NCBI RefSeq assembly: GCF_900095215.1
Contig: NZ_LT606949.1
Span: 837,860 to 901,859 of the forward strand
Direction of reading: 5' to 3'
Length of the DNA stretch: 64,000 bases
Source of the DNA: Polynucleobacter necessarius
GTDB taxonomy: Bacteria > Pseudomonadota > Gammaproteobacteria > Burkholderiales > Burkholderiaceae
This document shows positions 10,105 through 18,340 of this stretch, piece by piece. The translations under genes and the position numbers were made by a program. Position 1 is the stretch's first letter. Every line of letters begins with the position of its first letter. The notes beneath the pieces are model-generated. The model had not been told where the DNA came from and searched no databases. It was given only the letters and a program-made list of their open reading frames with translations.

Positions 10105-11262
10105 AAAATAGTTTTCTCTGGCGGGATAACGTCGTGGTCTGAGTTTTCGGATCGCCATACCCGCCAGCCCATATGCAAACGCGGACATCACACACATATC
10201 TTGGTTGTGATGCCTCCCAAATCCAGCCTGCACATAAACCGCCTAGCGTTCCGCCTAGGCGATATGAGATCGTGGCCATGAGTGCCTGCCCCCTTGCCTG
10301 CACTGGTCCGGTAAACCAACGTTGCAATAGCTTTGTGGCGGCGCTATGGTGCGCAGCAAAAGTCCCGGCATGCATCAACTGAGCCACAATCAACACAGAA
10401 GTAATCGGCAAAAATGCAATTAAGACAAAGCGAATCACGCCTATTCCAAAAGCGGCTTTGAGTATGACCTCTGCATCGAGCCTACTCAACACCTTGCTGT
10501 GAAAGTAAAAGAAAATAACCTCGGCCGCCACGCCAAGAGCCCAGAAGAGCCCTATCTGAAATTTGTCGTGAAAGATAGAGTGAATAAAACACATATAAGG
10601 AGGCGTGCGCAAAGATCATAAAAAACCCAGACAAAAAGAACCAACGGACATCCGGATTGAAGAGCACCACCATTAACTCTCCTTTTACCATCTTACGACG
10701 TTCTATTTTTGGCTCGTGCAGGCAAAAAGTAACCGCGGCCAATGAAAACAGAACAACTGTTCCGACCATGTGGTAAAGCCCGATAGAGTAGCGTTGGAAT
10801 AATTCCCCAGCTGCAAGCACCATTGCAATAAACCCAATAGAGCCCCACAAACGTAAGCGCCCATAACGCTTTTATCAAATGAATTATCTTTATATACGGC
10901 GTGTATCTTGGCTGACTCACCCAGGGGCAGCAAACTACTTAGGAGGGTGTGCAATACGAACATCCAGATAAAAAAGTCAATGTATGCATTTAAAAAGTAG
11001 ATGAATAACAAAACGATTGCGGCGAGACAAGCGCAAAATCGAATAATGCCAATTCGATTGGAGAGAGATAGTCAGATAACCATCCCCAGGAGAATGAGCC
11101 AACTATTCTAGTGATTTGCAGCATAGACATTAGGGCTGCAATTTCAATAACACTAAATCCGCGCTCTAAAAAAAAGACTTGCATATGGTGACACTAGCCC
11201 AACGTAAGCGAAATATAAAAAAAAGAACAAGGACCCGAATGCCCAACGAAGCGAAGGCGTCA
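10098..11262 (-). pseudogene. Major facilitator transporter, broken
   Basis: Hydrophobic transporter pieces lie in several frames. The ATG at 11262 starts MTPSLRWAFGSLFFFLYFAYVGL. A shift near 11185 then leads to FFLERGFSVIEIAALMSMLQITRIVG, which resembles the MFS_1-like/LacY-type group. More shifts occur near 11060, 10860 and 10600. About 390 residues would be expected, so the gene was full length and then decayed. Substrate is unknown. Its end overlaps the convergent ppiC relic by a few bases. Confidence 0.8.
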
Positions 11263-11276
11263 TTTAGCGAGCCAAA

Positions 11277-12392
11277 TTAATCGCGGGCGGACCCTGGTTG
11301 GGCCGCTGGAATGACTGCGTTTGACACTGAAACATCCGCATTTTGACCGCGATGACGAAGTGCGTGATCCATTACAACTAAAGCAAGCATTGCTTCGGCT
11401 ATTGGCGTGGCTCGAATACCTACGCAAGGGTCATGTCTACCCTTGGTTTGAACTGTAATCGGCTTACCCTCTAAATCGACTGATTGTTTGGGACTCATAA
11501 TGCTAGAGGTGGGCTTGATAGCGATGGAGACACGCAAATCCTGTCCACTGCTAATGCCGCCCAAAGTGCCACCAGAATTATTGCTTGCAAATCCATCTGG
11601 GTGAAGCTCGTCGCCATGTTCGCTGCCGCGCTGACTAACGGCTTTAAAACCCGCCCCAATTTCAACGCCTTTAACGGCATTAATCCCCATCATCGCATGC
11701 GCAATATCCGCATCCAATTTATCGAATAAAGGCTCTCCAAGTCCGGCCGGTACATTGCGCGCGCGAACTTCGATGCGTGCACCACAAGAGTCCCCTGCTT
11801 TGCGCAATTCGTCCATATAGGTCGCGAGCTGAGGAATTATTTCAGCATTAGCCGCAAAGAAAGGATTCTTTTCAATTTCAGCATCATTTTTAAATGGAAT
11901 TTCAATCCCACCTAATTGACTCATATAGCCATAAAACTCAGTGCCATACTTTTCGTGCAACCATTTTTTTGCAATCGCTGCAGCAGCAACTACTGGGGCT
12001 GTTAAGCGCGCCGATGATCTTCCACCACCGCGTGGATCGCGAATGCCGTACTTGTGCTGATATGCGTAGTCTGCATGGCCCGGTCGAAAGGTCTGCAATA
12101 TATCGCCATAATCTTGACTGCGTTGATCGGTATTGCGAAGTAAAAGTGCAATAGGGGTACCTGTAGTTTTACCCTCAAATACGCCAGAAAGAATCTCAAC
12201 CCTATCTTCTTCTTTTCGCTGAGCAACATGCCTGGAAGTACCGGGTTTTCGGCGATCTAAATCATGTTGGATATCAGGCTCAGAAAGCAGCATACCCGGA
12301 GGGCAACCATCCACCACCGCCCCAATTGCGAGACCGTGGGATTCACCAAAAGTGGTAACAGTAAAATGAAGGCCTAAAGTATTTCCTGACAT
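11277..12392 (-). CDS. aroC: Chorismate synthase
   Basis: AroC makes chorismate from EPSP, the last step of the shikimate pathway that feeds aromatic amino acids and folate. The 371-residue product has the N-terminal TTFGESHG (residues 13-20), the central [15 protein letters not shown] and [15 protein letters not shown], and the C-terminal [18 protein letters not shown]. Histidines and arginines of the FMN and substrate site are in place. Length is normal. The gene stands alone between a broken transporter and a CBS gene, so it is clearly under selection where its neighbours are not. Confidence 0.95.
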   Translation of the reverse strand: MSGNTLGLHFTVTTFGESHGLAIGAVVDGCPPGMLLSEPDIQHDLDRRKPGTSRHVAQRKEEDRVEILSGVFEGKTTGTPIALLLRNTDQRSQDYGDILQTFRPGHADYAYQHKYGIRDPRGGGRSSARLTAPVVAAAAIAKKWLHEKYGTEFYGYMSQLGGIEIPFKNDAEIEKNPFFAANAEIIPQLATYMDELRKAGDSCGARIEVRARNVPAGLGEPLFDKLDADIAHAMMGINAVKGVEIGAGFKAVSQRGSEHGDELHPDGFASNNSGGTLGGISSGQDLRVSIAIKPTSSIMSPKQSVDLEGKPITVQTKGRHDPCVGIRATPIAEAMLALVVMDHALRHRGQNADVSVSNAVIPAAQPGSARD

Positions 12393-12435
12393 ACCGACAT
12401 TATGTCATTTGTCAGCAAATATTGGCTAGAAAGCC

Positions 12436-12891
12436 TTAGGAAGCGGCTTTTTCGGTGTCTTCTGGCCAATCGCGAATATATGCCTTGAGCATCGTATTCT
12501 CAAAGTCCTTGGCCTCAACTACCGATTTTGCGACATCGTAAAAAGAGATTACGCCCATCAACATTTTTTGATCAACCACGGGTAAATAGCGGGCATGGCC
12601 AACCAACATCATGCGACGCACTTCATCGAGCTCGGTTTCCATATTGCATGTCAAAGGCTTTTGATTCATAACGGTACTAACCTGAAGACCTTCAAGTTTG
12701 CCATGATGTTTTGCTAATGCAGCAATCACCTCGCGGAAAGTCAGAAGGCCAACTAGCTTGTCGTATTCCATTACTACCAGGGAGCCAATATCATGCTCGC
12801 TCATAACCAGCACAGCTGTTTGCAGTGCCGTATCCGGAGCCACAGTAAAAAGAGTGCTTCCTTTAACGCGTAAGATGTCGTGAACTTTCAT
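12436..12891 (-). CDS. CBS-domain pair protein
   Basis: This 151-residue protein consists almost wholly of two CBS domains, at about residues 8-66 and 75-133, with typical phrases such as HDIGSLVVMEYDKLVGLLTFREV and GHARYLPVVDQKMLMGVISFYDV. Such Bateman modules bind adenosine nucleotides and regulate partners. No catalytic domain is attached. It follows aroC's promoter side on the same strand. The ligand and partner cannot be read from the sequence. Confidence 0.88.
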   Translation of the reverse strand: MKVHDILRVKGSTLFTVAPDTALQTAVLVMSEHDIGSLVVMEYDKLVGLLTFREVIAALAKHHGKLEGLQVSTVMNQKPLTCNMETELDEVRRMMLVGHARYLPVVDQKMLMGVISFYDVAKSVVEAKDFENTMLKAYIRDWPEDTEKAAS

Positions 12892-12970
12892 TTAGTCTCC
12901 GAAAACGGTGCTTGCTATAACCTCAATATAGACTCAAGACCCATTTGAATCAAGAGCTGAGATACCAGTT

Positions 12971-13824
12971 TTAGTAATGCATAACCCTAATGAAGCCATT
13001 CCGAATATCAGGCAAATTGGCTATCAATACCGCACCCGTTAAGGTGATCCACCAGGTCATATAGATCCACATGAGACCAAGCGGGAAGATGGCAAAAGCG
13101 CCATAAACCGTCTTATAAAAAAGGCGGTATGGCTCAAAAAAAAATGGCAAAGCCAAATTTCATCAACTCAAAAGCGAGGGCCGCTACAAAAGCGCCAGTA
13201 AAGGCGTCGCGCCACAAAATCTTGGCATAGGGAAGAATTTTGTAAACAACTGCGTAAACCAGAATGGCTAGGCAGACAGGAGCTATTGTGGCTACCAATT
13301 GAAAACCAACAGATATTGCGCTGATCCAACCCTCGGATGCACTAAATAAAACACCGCTCAGGTAAATCCAAAAGCCCAGGAGTATTGGCACCAAAACTGT
13401 AGCCGCGCCGTATATGGCGATTTTTTTATATAAAGGACGACTCTGGGTGACTTTGAATATTTGATTAAAAGCACCCTCAATCACCGCCAAGGTCATGATT
13501 GTTGTAATAATTAAGCCAGCTAAACCAACATAGGCCAGACCCCTCGCCTGATAAGAAAATTGATCTAAGTAAATGAATACTTGCTGGTTTACTCCTCCGG
13601 GCAATATAGGTATCTAAAATCCAGACTTTAAAAGCATTTTTAATTTGAATAACGCTGGGTAAATACCAAATCAAGATTGTGGCTATGGTGACCATGGGAA
13701 CCACCGATAATGTCGTTGTACAGGCTAGACTGGCTGTGGTTTTTTTAAATTTTGGCCACGATTACGCTCCCAGATCTCTTTTTCCAAGAGAGAGCCATAA
13801 TTGGGGGTTACGAATAATGCGCAT
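12971..13824 (-). pseudogene. YihY/BrkB-type inner-membrane protein, broken
   Basis: Fragments of a YihY (formerly called RNase BN/BrkB) membrane protein lie in three frames. The ATG at 13824 opens MRIIRNPQLWLSLGK; a frame change near 13770 gives an early TAA. The frame resumes as KTTASL and VVPMVTIATILIWYLP. It shifts near 13605 to QQVFIYLDQFSYQARGLAYVG, then again at a run of nine A residues (13136-13144) before PYRLFYKTVYGAFAIFPLG. Eight residues in that run would restore FAIFFEPYRLF. Three or more frameshifts make it a pseudogene. It is divergent from wrbA, which is also broken. Confidence 0.88.
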
Positions 13825-13846
13825 CGCCGTATCATAAGAGATCACC

Positions 13847-14463
13847 ATGAGCCAACCTGCAATTTTAGTTTTGTACTACTCCAGCTATGGCGCGACCAAG
13901 GCCTTGGCGCGCCTAATTGCCGAAGGGATCGAAAGCGTTCCTGGGGTAAGCGCTCGACTAAGAACGGTGCCGGCAATATCAACCGTTTGTGAAGCTACAG
14001 AAGGCTCCATCCCTCAAGAGGGCGCACCGTATGTGGAATATTCCGACTTACGAGAATGTATTGGACTGGCCTTAGGCTCGACAACACGATTTGGCAATAT
14101 GGCGGCACCCATGAAGTACTTTTGGGATGACAGCTCTTCCGAGTGGCTCAACGGCGCTTTTAAGAGGCAAACCAGCCTGTGTTTTTACTAGTACAGGTAG
14201 CATGCATCATGCATAGCGGACAAGAGAGCACCCTCTTAACAATGATGATCCCACTTCTACACCGCGGCATGTTATTGATGGGTATCCCCTATAGCGAACC
14301 TGATTTGATGTCATCCAATACTGGTGGCATCCATTATGGCGCTACCCATCTCGCCCATGCTGATGGACGAGCGCCTATCAGCCCAGAGGAACAACGTTTA
14401 GCCAAAGCTCAAGGAAAACGCCTTGCTGAGAGCGCCTTACTGCTACACCTCAATAAACAGTAA
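13847..14463 (+). pseudogene. wrbA: WrbA-like NAD(P)H:quinone oxidoreductase, broken
   Basis: This flavodoxin-fold quinone reductase begins normally (ILVLYYSSYGATKALARLIAEG, the FMN phosphate loop) and continues to the FMN-site segment STTRFGNMAAPMKYFWD. A one-base insertion near 14165 breaks the frame. The 7-base CATGCAT is then duplicated in tandem at 14201-14214, inside the conserved TSTGSMH-GQES segment. The end (MMIPLLHRGMLLMGIPYS to HLNKQ) is in a third frame. Intact, it would be about 200 residues, the family size. Confidence 0.9.
14201..14214. repeat. 7-base tandem duplication inside wrbA
   Basis: CATGCAT occurs twice in direct succession. Deleting one copy joins the FMN-binding TSTGSMH directly to SGQES, the family reading. 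It is the second 7-base tandem duplication in the window; the other is in selO. Confidence 0.85.
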
Positions 14464-14479
14464 GGCATTCAAGCTCATC

Positions 14480-14878
14480 GTGATTAAAAATATTCTCAAT
14501 AAGAACCCCTATCAACTGATCGCTACGGCCGCATTTATCGATTTATTTATTCTCTGTGTGCGTTGGGAATGGTTTCTTTCGCCCTTGCGACCCTGTGGAT
14601 CTTGGTTAATTCTCAAAGGAATTCCTCTGTTATTTGCCATTCCCGGCCTCTGGAAGGGCAAGGTTTACACCATGCAATGGGCATCCATGTTGATCTTGTT
14701 GTATGTAACAGAAGGCCTAGTTCGCATTCTGGAAACGGGGCTCAACTTTTGGCTTGCGCTTCTTGAGACCATACTCGCAACAGTTGGATTTGTTTGTCTA
14801 CTCATTTATCTGAAGCCCATTAAAAAAGAGGCAAAAGACTTGAAGAGAAAACTTCAATCAGAGCGCTCTGGGAAGTAG
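14480..14878 (+). CDS. DUF2069 membrane protein
   Basis: About 132 residues with four predicted membrane segments match the DUF2069 family of small proteobacterial inner-membrane proteins. Characteristic parts are WEWFLSPLRPCGSWLILKGIPLLFAIPGLWKGKVYTMQWASML and YVTEGLVRI. The C-terminus is a charged tail (KKEAKDLKRKLQSERSGK). The function is unknown. The GTG at 14480 is chosen because it leads straight into the conserved part; an upstream frame start at 14423 would overlap the wrbA relic. In relatives this gene commonly follows wrbA, which supports the original pairing. Confidence 0.8.
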   Translation: MIKNILNKNPYQLIATAAFIDLFILCVRWEWFLSPLRPCGSWLILKGIPLLFAIPGLWKGKVYTMQWASMLILLYVTEGLVRILETGLNFWLALLETILATVGFVCLLIYLKPIKKEAKDLKRKLQSERSGK

Positions 14879-15240
14879 TCATGCCGGATTTTGTGGCGGC
14901 ACAATTCCTGATAAAGCCATTGAAAGGCTCTAGACGCAGAAAATACCCCTCATTACCCTGAAGCGCTATCGATTGAAGAAAAACGAAGCTTTTTGTGAAA
15001 TATTTTGTAATTCATGTCATCTTGAGGCGTTTTTCGTGCGTTGTATGGCCATGGAGGTGACAAATATGTCAACAAGACTCAAACGTTGGGCCCGCGCAAA
15101 CTTGTCCAAAAGGACGCCTGAGGTCGCTATTGGCTATCTGGATAGCCAATATCGCGATATTGCTTGGCGCTATATTCGCATCCTGGGCTTTGAGCGCACC
15201 AGCAGCTTCATGGCGAGCAATAATTTTCATCCAGAGTAAG
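14879..15240 (+). other. Unidentified decayed region
   Basis: No intact gene is visible in roughly 400 bases. Short coding-like pieces appear in several frames: a stretch with DAENTPHYPEALSIEEKRSF that ends at TGA, and later a hydrophobic run (AIWIANIAILLGAIFASWALSAP) in a different frame. This looks like a small former gene with several frameshifts, but I do not recognise the family. A short frame from 14973 to 15239 (about 88 codons) crosses it and is probably accidental. Confidence 0.4.
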
Positions 15241-15295
15241 AATTCAATCCATAAATAACTGATTTATTTGGGGATTTTTGTTTTATATGCTCAAT

Positions 15296-16201
15296 CTAGA
15301 TGTTCTTTCCAAAGAATGCTCTTGATTCAGCCAATAAAAGACCTGGAATCTCCTCTGGAATGTAATGTCCGCTCGGAACAGGCTTTCCAGCGATTTCTGA
15401 AGCAGCCACCCGCCTACAGTCCTCCACAGGCTGATAGCACTGATTTACTAACCCATGCGCGCCCCAAAGCACCATTAAGGGCATCTGAAATAGCTTGCCG
15501 GATGTACGATCTTCCCGATCATGAATTAAATAAATAGAGGCAGCAGCTCGGTAGTCCTCGCACATCGTATGCAGGCTTTCCGGATTGCTGGCGCCTGCTA
15601 GATATTCCATCCATCTATCCGGGGAGAATATTCCTGTTCCCGCATGTCGTCCCATATGATTTTTGAGCCAATACTCTGGATTAGCCCCAATTATTGTTTC
15701 AGGAACTGGCTCGGGCTGAATCAAGAAAAACCAATGCCAATAGCCCTTGGCAAAAGCCATTGTTGTACTTTCATACATTGCCAATGTTGGAGAAATGTCC
15801 AGAATCATTAAACACAGAACGCTTTGTGGAAAATCCATGGCCAACCTGTGGGATACACGTCCACCTCGATCATGACCAAGCAAGAAGAACTACTCGTATC
15901 CCAATGCCTTCATTAATGCGTGCTGGTCAGCTGCAATTGATCTTTTGGAATAGGTTGAGTGATCTGCTTTGCCATACGGCTTTGATGAAGCGCCATACCC
16001 CCTTAGATCAGATGCAATCACTGTAAAGTCTTTCGCCAATTCAGGAGCAACCTGACTCCAAATTGCTTTGGTTTCCGGGAAGCCATGAAGCAACAATAAA
16101 GGTGATCCGCTACCGCCAATCAGATAAGCAATATCAATAGAACCATCATCAGATGGGATAGTAACTTTATTTTCTTTAAAGCCAGGAAAAGAAACGGACA
16201 T
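15296..16201 (-). pseudogene. Alpha/beta hydrolase (haloacetate dehalogenase-like), single stop codon
   Basis: This resembles fluoroacetate/haloacetate dehalogenases. The oxyanion-loop LLLLHGFPET is at residues 36-45 and RGYGASSKP follows. The nucleophile Asp lies in GHDRGGRVSHRLAMD and the late His in SGHYIPEE. The whole 301-codon frame is continuous except for one TAG at 15890-15892, in ALGYE-stop-FFLLGHDRGG, where a Glu codon is expected. It sits just before the nucleophile, so the truncated product would be inactive. A single nonsense change implies a very recent loss or, less likely, readthrough. Confidence 0.85.
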
Positions 16202-16213
16202 GATTTACCCAAT

Positions 16214-16241
16214 AAAAAAGAGCCTCTTTGCAGAGGCTCTT
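16214..16241 (-). terminator. Intrinsic terminator after the EF-hand gene
   Basis: A perfect 10-base inverted repeat (AAGAGCCTCT / AGAGGCTCTT, loop of four) at 16218-16241 is followed on the minus strand by TTTTTTATT. It lies 13 bases past the EF-hand gene's stop and before the hydrolase start, so it would end transcription of the lipoprotein/EF-hand unit. Confidence 0.88.
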
Positions 16242-16253
16242 AAAGTTTTAGCA

Positions 16254-16514
16254 TTACTTACTGGCCATCGCCTGAATTTCAGCAACAGTGACATACCCTT
16301 TGTTGCCTGAGTCAATATAACTAAAGTTACTGTAAATGCGGGGCATGCAACCCTTTGCCTCATCTAAAGTGAGTTTGCCATCTTGATTGGCATCGCACTT
16401 GGCAAAACGCTCAGCAATTGCTTGATTGCGTGATGAATCAGCTTGAGCAGTCAAAGGCAAACCGATCGCAATGCTTGCAGTCAGGATAAAAAATGATTTG
16501 ATTACAAAATTCAT
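16254..16514 (-). CDS. Small secreted EF-hand protein
   Basis: An 86-residue protein with a Sec signal peptide (residues 1-25, cleavage near AQA-DSS). One textbook EF-hand loop, DANQDGKLTLDE, lies at about residues 40-51. A second, weaker one (DSGNKGYVTVAE) lacks an acid at the third ligand position. It probably binds calcium in the periplasm. Two cysteines (C39, C56) might form a disulfide. It follows the DUF3313 lipoprotein by nine bases, so the two are likely co-transcribed. No known partner is evident. Confidence 0.82.
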   Translation of the reverse strand: MNFVIKSFFILTASIAIGLPLTAQADSSRNQAIAERFAKCDANQDGKLTLDEAKGCMPRIYSNFSYIDSGNKGYVTVAEIQAMASK

Positions 16515-16523
16515 GGTCGAGAC

Positions 16524-17258
16524 TTATTTGCGAGTTGGCATAGGGTTTGCTGAAGTTTCCATGGCAGATCGAACCACTTTCTTAGCCATCGCAATAAAGG
16601 AGTCTGCAGAGCCAAAATTGGTTCTGAATGATTCACCTTGAACGGTAATCAAGCCCTCGCCCAACAATTGCTTTGATTGGCTATCAGTGATTTTGCTATC
16701 CACCAAAAGAGCGGGGATTTTAGAGTTCACGCCACCTGCATAAGCAGCCGCATTCATCGCCAAACCAATTGGCGTGAAATTCCATGGCTGCAAACTATCT
16801 GCTGAGCTTTCAGCACCAGTAATGCCAACAGATACACGAGCAACCCCAGGTCCTGGGTGAGTAACAATCCGAATATTCCCGCGCGAATTTACCGCCTCCA
16901 CCATGGATGCCTGCAATGCAGCCGTAGCTTTATTAATAACATCTAAACTAACTTCTTTGGTGGCACTTTGATTTAAGTAAATTGGATCCAAAATCACTGC
17001 TGTATATGCGCCTGGGTTTACACTTGAAACACGATATCTCCAAACTCGAGTATCTGTTTCATTTGTTGCCATTGGAACTAAAAGATTGTAGTCAGGCAAG
17101 AATCCCGACTGAGGCATTGGCTGCGTTGCCAATTTAGGTGCATTGCTACAAGCAGTTAAAGCAACTGCGGCTACAAAAGAAGCGAGTGCTACATTTATTT
17201 TTTCATGCTGGGTCCAAGGTGAGTAAATTGCGTTATGAATTCTAATAAAGCACATCAT
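16524..17258 (-). CDS. DUF3313-family lipoprotein (probable start-site frameshift)
   Basis: A lipobox (LTAC) follows the hydrophobic stretch VALASFVAAVALTAC, so the mature protein is anchored to the envelope. The body contains the DUF3313 features RVWRYRVSSVNPGAYTAV and PWNFTPIGLAMNAAAYAGG. Function is unknown. The natural start appears damaged. ATG at 17206 is followed by six A residues and an immediate TAA; seven would give MKKINVALASF, an ideal lipoprotein signal. The open frame instead begins at ATG 17258 with 19 unrelated residues before the signal. Expression from that start, or slippage at the A-run, would be needed for a product. Confidence 0.75.
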   Translation of the reverse strand: MMCFIRIHNAIYSPWTQHEKINVALASFVAAVALTACSNAPKLATQPMPQSGFLPDYNLLVPMATNETDTRVWRYRVSSVNPGAYTAVILDPIYLNQSATKEVSLDVINKATAALQASMVEAVNSRGNIRIVTHPGPGVARVSVGITGAESSADSLQPWNFTPIGLAMNAAAYAGGVNSKIPALLVDSKITDSQSKQLLGEGLITVQGESFRTNFGSADSFIAMAKKVVRSAMETSANPMPTRK

Positions 17259-17270
17259 ACCTATTTCAAT

Positions 17271-17582
17271 TTAATCTGGGGCTGGGCAAGGCAATGCGCT
17301 GCCAGTCTTTTGGTGAACCTGTGGTTTGCAATCAAATTGCCGCCCCGCTACTTCGCCCGATTGAGCAGATTTGTTCACTTCCGGCGCTTTTGCTGAAGCC
17401 AAACCAAACTCCCTGTAAAAAGCCTTATCCGTGCCCTGGCATGGCATTAATGCACCCGATTTTGAGTTCGATACATCTTTACACCGAGGGTTTGCATCAA
17501 GCCGAGCCTCTAATTTAGCGGTAGAGCAAGCTGATAACAAAACAGTGCAAAACAGTAAGAATCTAGATAGGCGAGTTTTCAG
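17271..17582 (-). CDS. Small putative lipoprotein with uncertain start
   Basis: The frame reads KTRLSRFLLFCTVLLSACSTAKLEA, a lipoprotein signal with an LSAC lipobox, then a mature part of about 85 residues rich in Cys, Lys and Pro and ending CPAPD. No ATG lies in frame before the signal. The codon where Met is expected, before KTRLSRF, is CTG (17580-17582). A TTG start at 17540 would begin inside the signal core. The gene may have lost its start codon. It lies just upstream of the DUF3313 lipoprotein on the same strand. I do not recognise the mature domain. Confidence 0.55.
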   Translation of the reverse strand: MKTRLSRFLLFCTVLLSACSTAKLEARLDANPRCKDVSNSKSGALMPCQGTDKAFYREFGLASAKAPEVNKSAQSGEVAGRQFDCKPQVHQKTGSALPCPAPD

Positions 17583-17662
17583 TGGGCCATTCTAAGGCGT
17601 GGTAGTCTGGGAAACAGACTAATTAGCTGCTTTTTGGGACATGCCGAGAAAATGAGAAGAAG

Positions 17663-17739
<77 letters not shown>

Positions 17740-17773
17740 CGTGTACTGGGACTGAATTAAGACTAAAAGAAAG

Positions 17774-17850
17774 TGGTCGGAGTACAAGGATTCGAACCTT
17801 GGACCCCCTGCTCCCAAAGCAGGTGCGCTACCAGGCTGCGCTACACTCCG
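17774..17850 (-). tRNA. tRNA-Pro (TGG)
   Basis: A 77-base cloverleaf: acceptor CGGAGTG paired with the 3' TACTCCG, anticodon stem CCTGC/GCAGG with loop TTTGGGA (anticodon TGG), and T-arm CAAGG/CCTTG with TTCGAAT. CCA is encoded. It lies 34 bases upstream of tRNA-Arg on the same strand, so the two are probably one transcript. Confidence 0.95.
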
Positions 17851-17910
17851 ACGCAATCAATATTCTACACCGAGAGGCCCATTAGAGGCAAATCCTGTAA
17901 TATTCGTCCC

Positions 17911-18279
17911 ATGTCTGCCTATTTTTCGAGCAAATTCAAAAAGCAATTTCAAGCTGCATTTGGCGCGATCTTGCTAGTATTTTGCTTGCTTGGCACGCAT
18001 TGTACCGGCCTTTCTCATAGCATCTCTCATGCTGGCTTTCAAAGCCAAACGCTGGAGGCTGGCGGAGCAAGCAATGCTGATAATAGCTTTACCCACAGCC
18101 TAGAAGTTTGCCATTGATTTGACGCGCTTTCATTAGCCGGATTTATTCCAAGCACACAAAACGATATTTCAGCAATTCATCTAAGCTTGTTAGATCAATA
18201 TAATGTCGATCTTGCATTTTTAAGAAGTCCAAACAATAGCGCTTATCAATCACGCGCTCCACCTTCCTTAATCCTTTAA
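17911..18279 (+). pseudogene. Small secreted protein of a metal-uptake locus, nonsense-broken
   Basis: ATG at 17911 opens a 122-codon frame with a hydrophobic signal (AAFGAILLVFCLLGTHCTGL). TGA at 18115-18117 interrupts it in CH-stop-FDALSLAGF. A Trp codon (TGG) is the likely ancestor, since small DUF2946-like proteins beside TonB receptors often have a Cys/His-Trp segment there. The frame then stays open to 18279 and ends with SRAPPSL, a common ending in such proteins. Its place directly before a ZnuD-like receptor supports a role in metal uptake. The family call is tentative. Confidence 0.6.
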
Positions 18280-18340
18280 AACATTAGCGCAGTATTGCGC
18301 ACCATCGTTTTCATTAATCACCATAGTCTGGTGAGCTTGG

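Noticed and set aside
14973-15239. Intact 88-codon gene in the unidentified region
   Set aside because: No signal, domain or ribosome-binding site supports it, and coding-like pieces in other frames suggest a decayed gene instead.
16524-17258. Calling the DUF3313 lipoprotein a definite pseudogene
   Set aside because: Only the natural start is affected. An in-frame ATG at 17258 and possible slippage at the A-run leave expression open, so it is kept as a gene with a warning.
17773-18117. Plus-strand open frame starting MVGVQGFEPWTP
   Set aside because: Its first third is the antisense of tRNA-Pro, a classic false gene. The real frame in this area starts at 17911 and is listed separately as a pseudogene.
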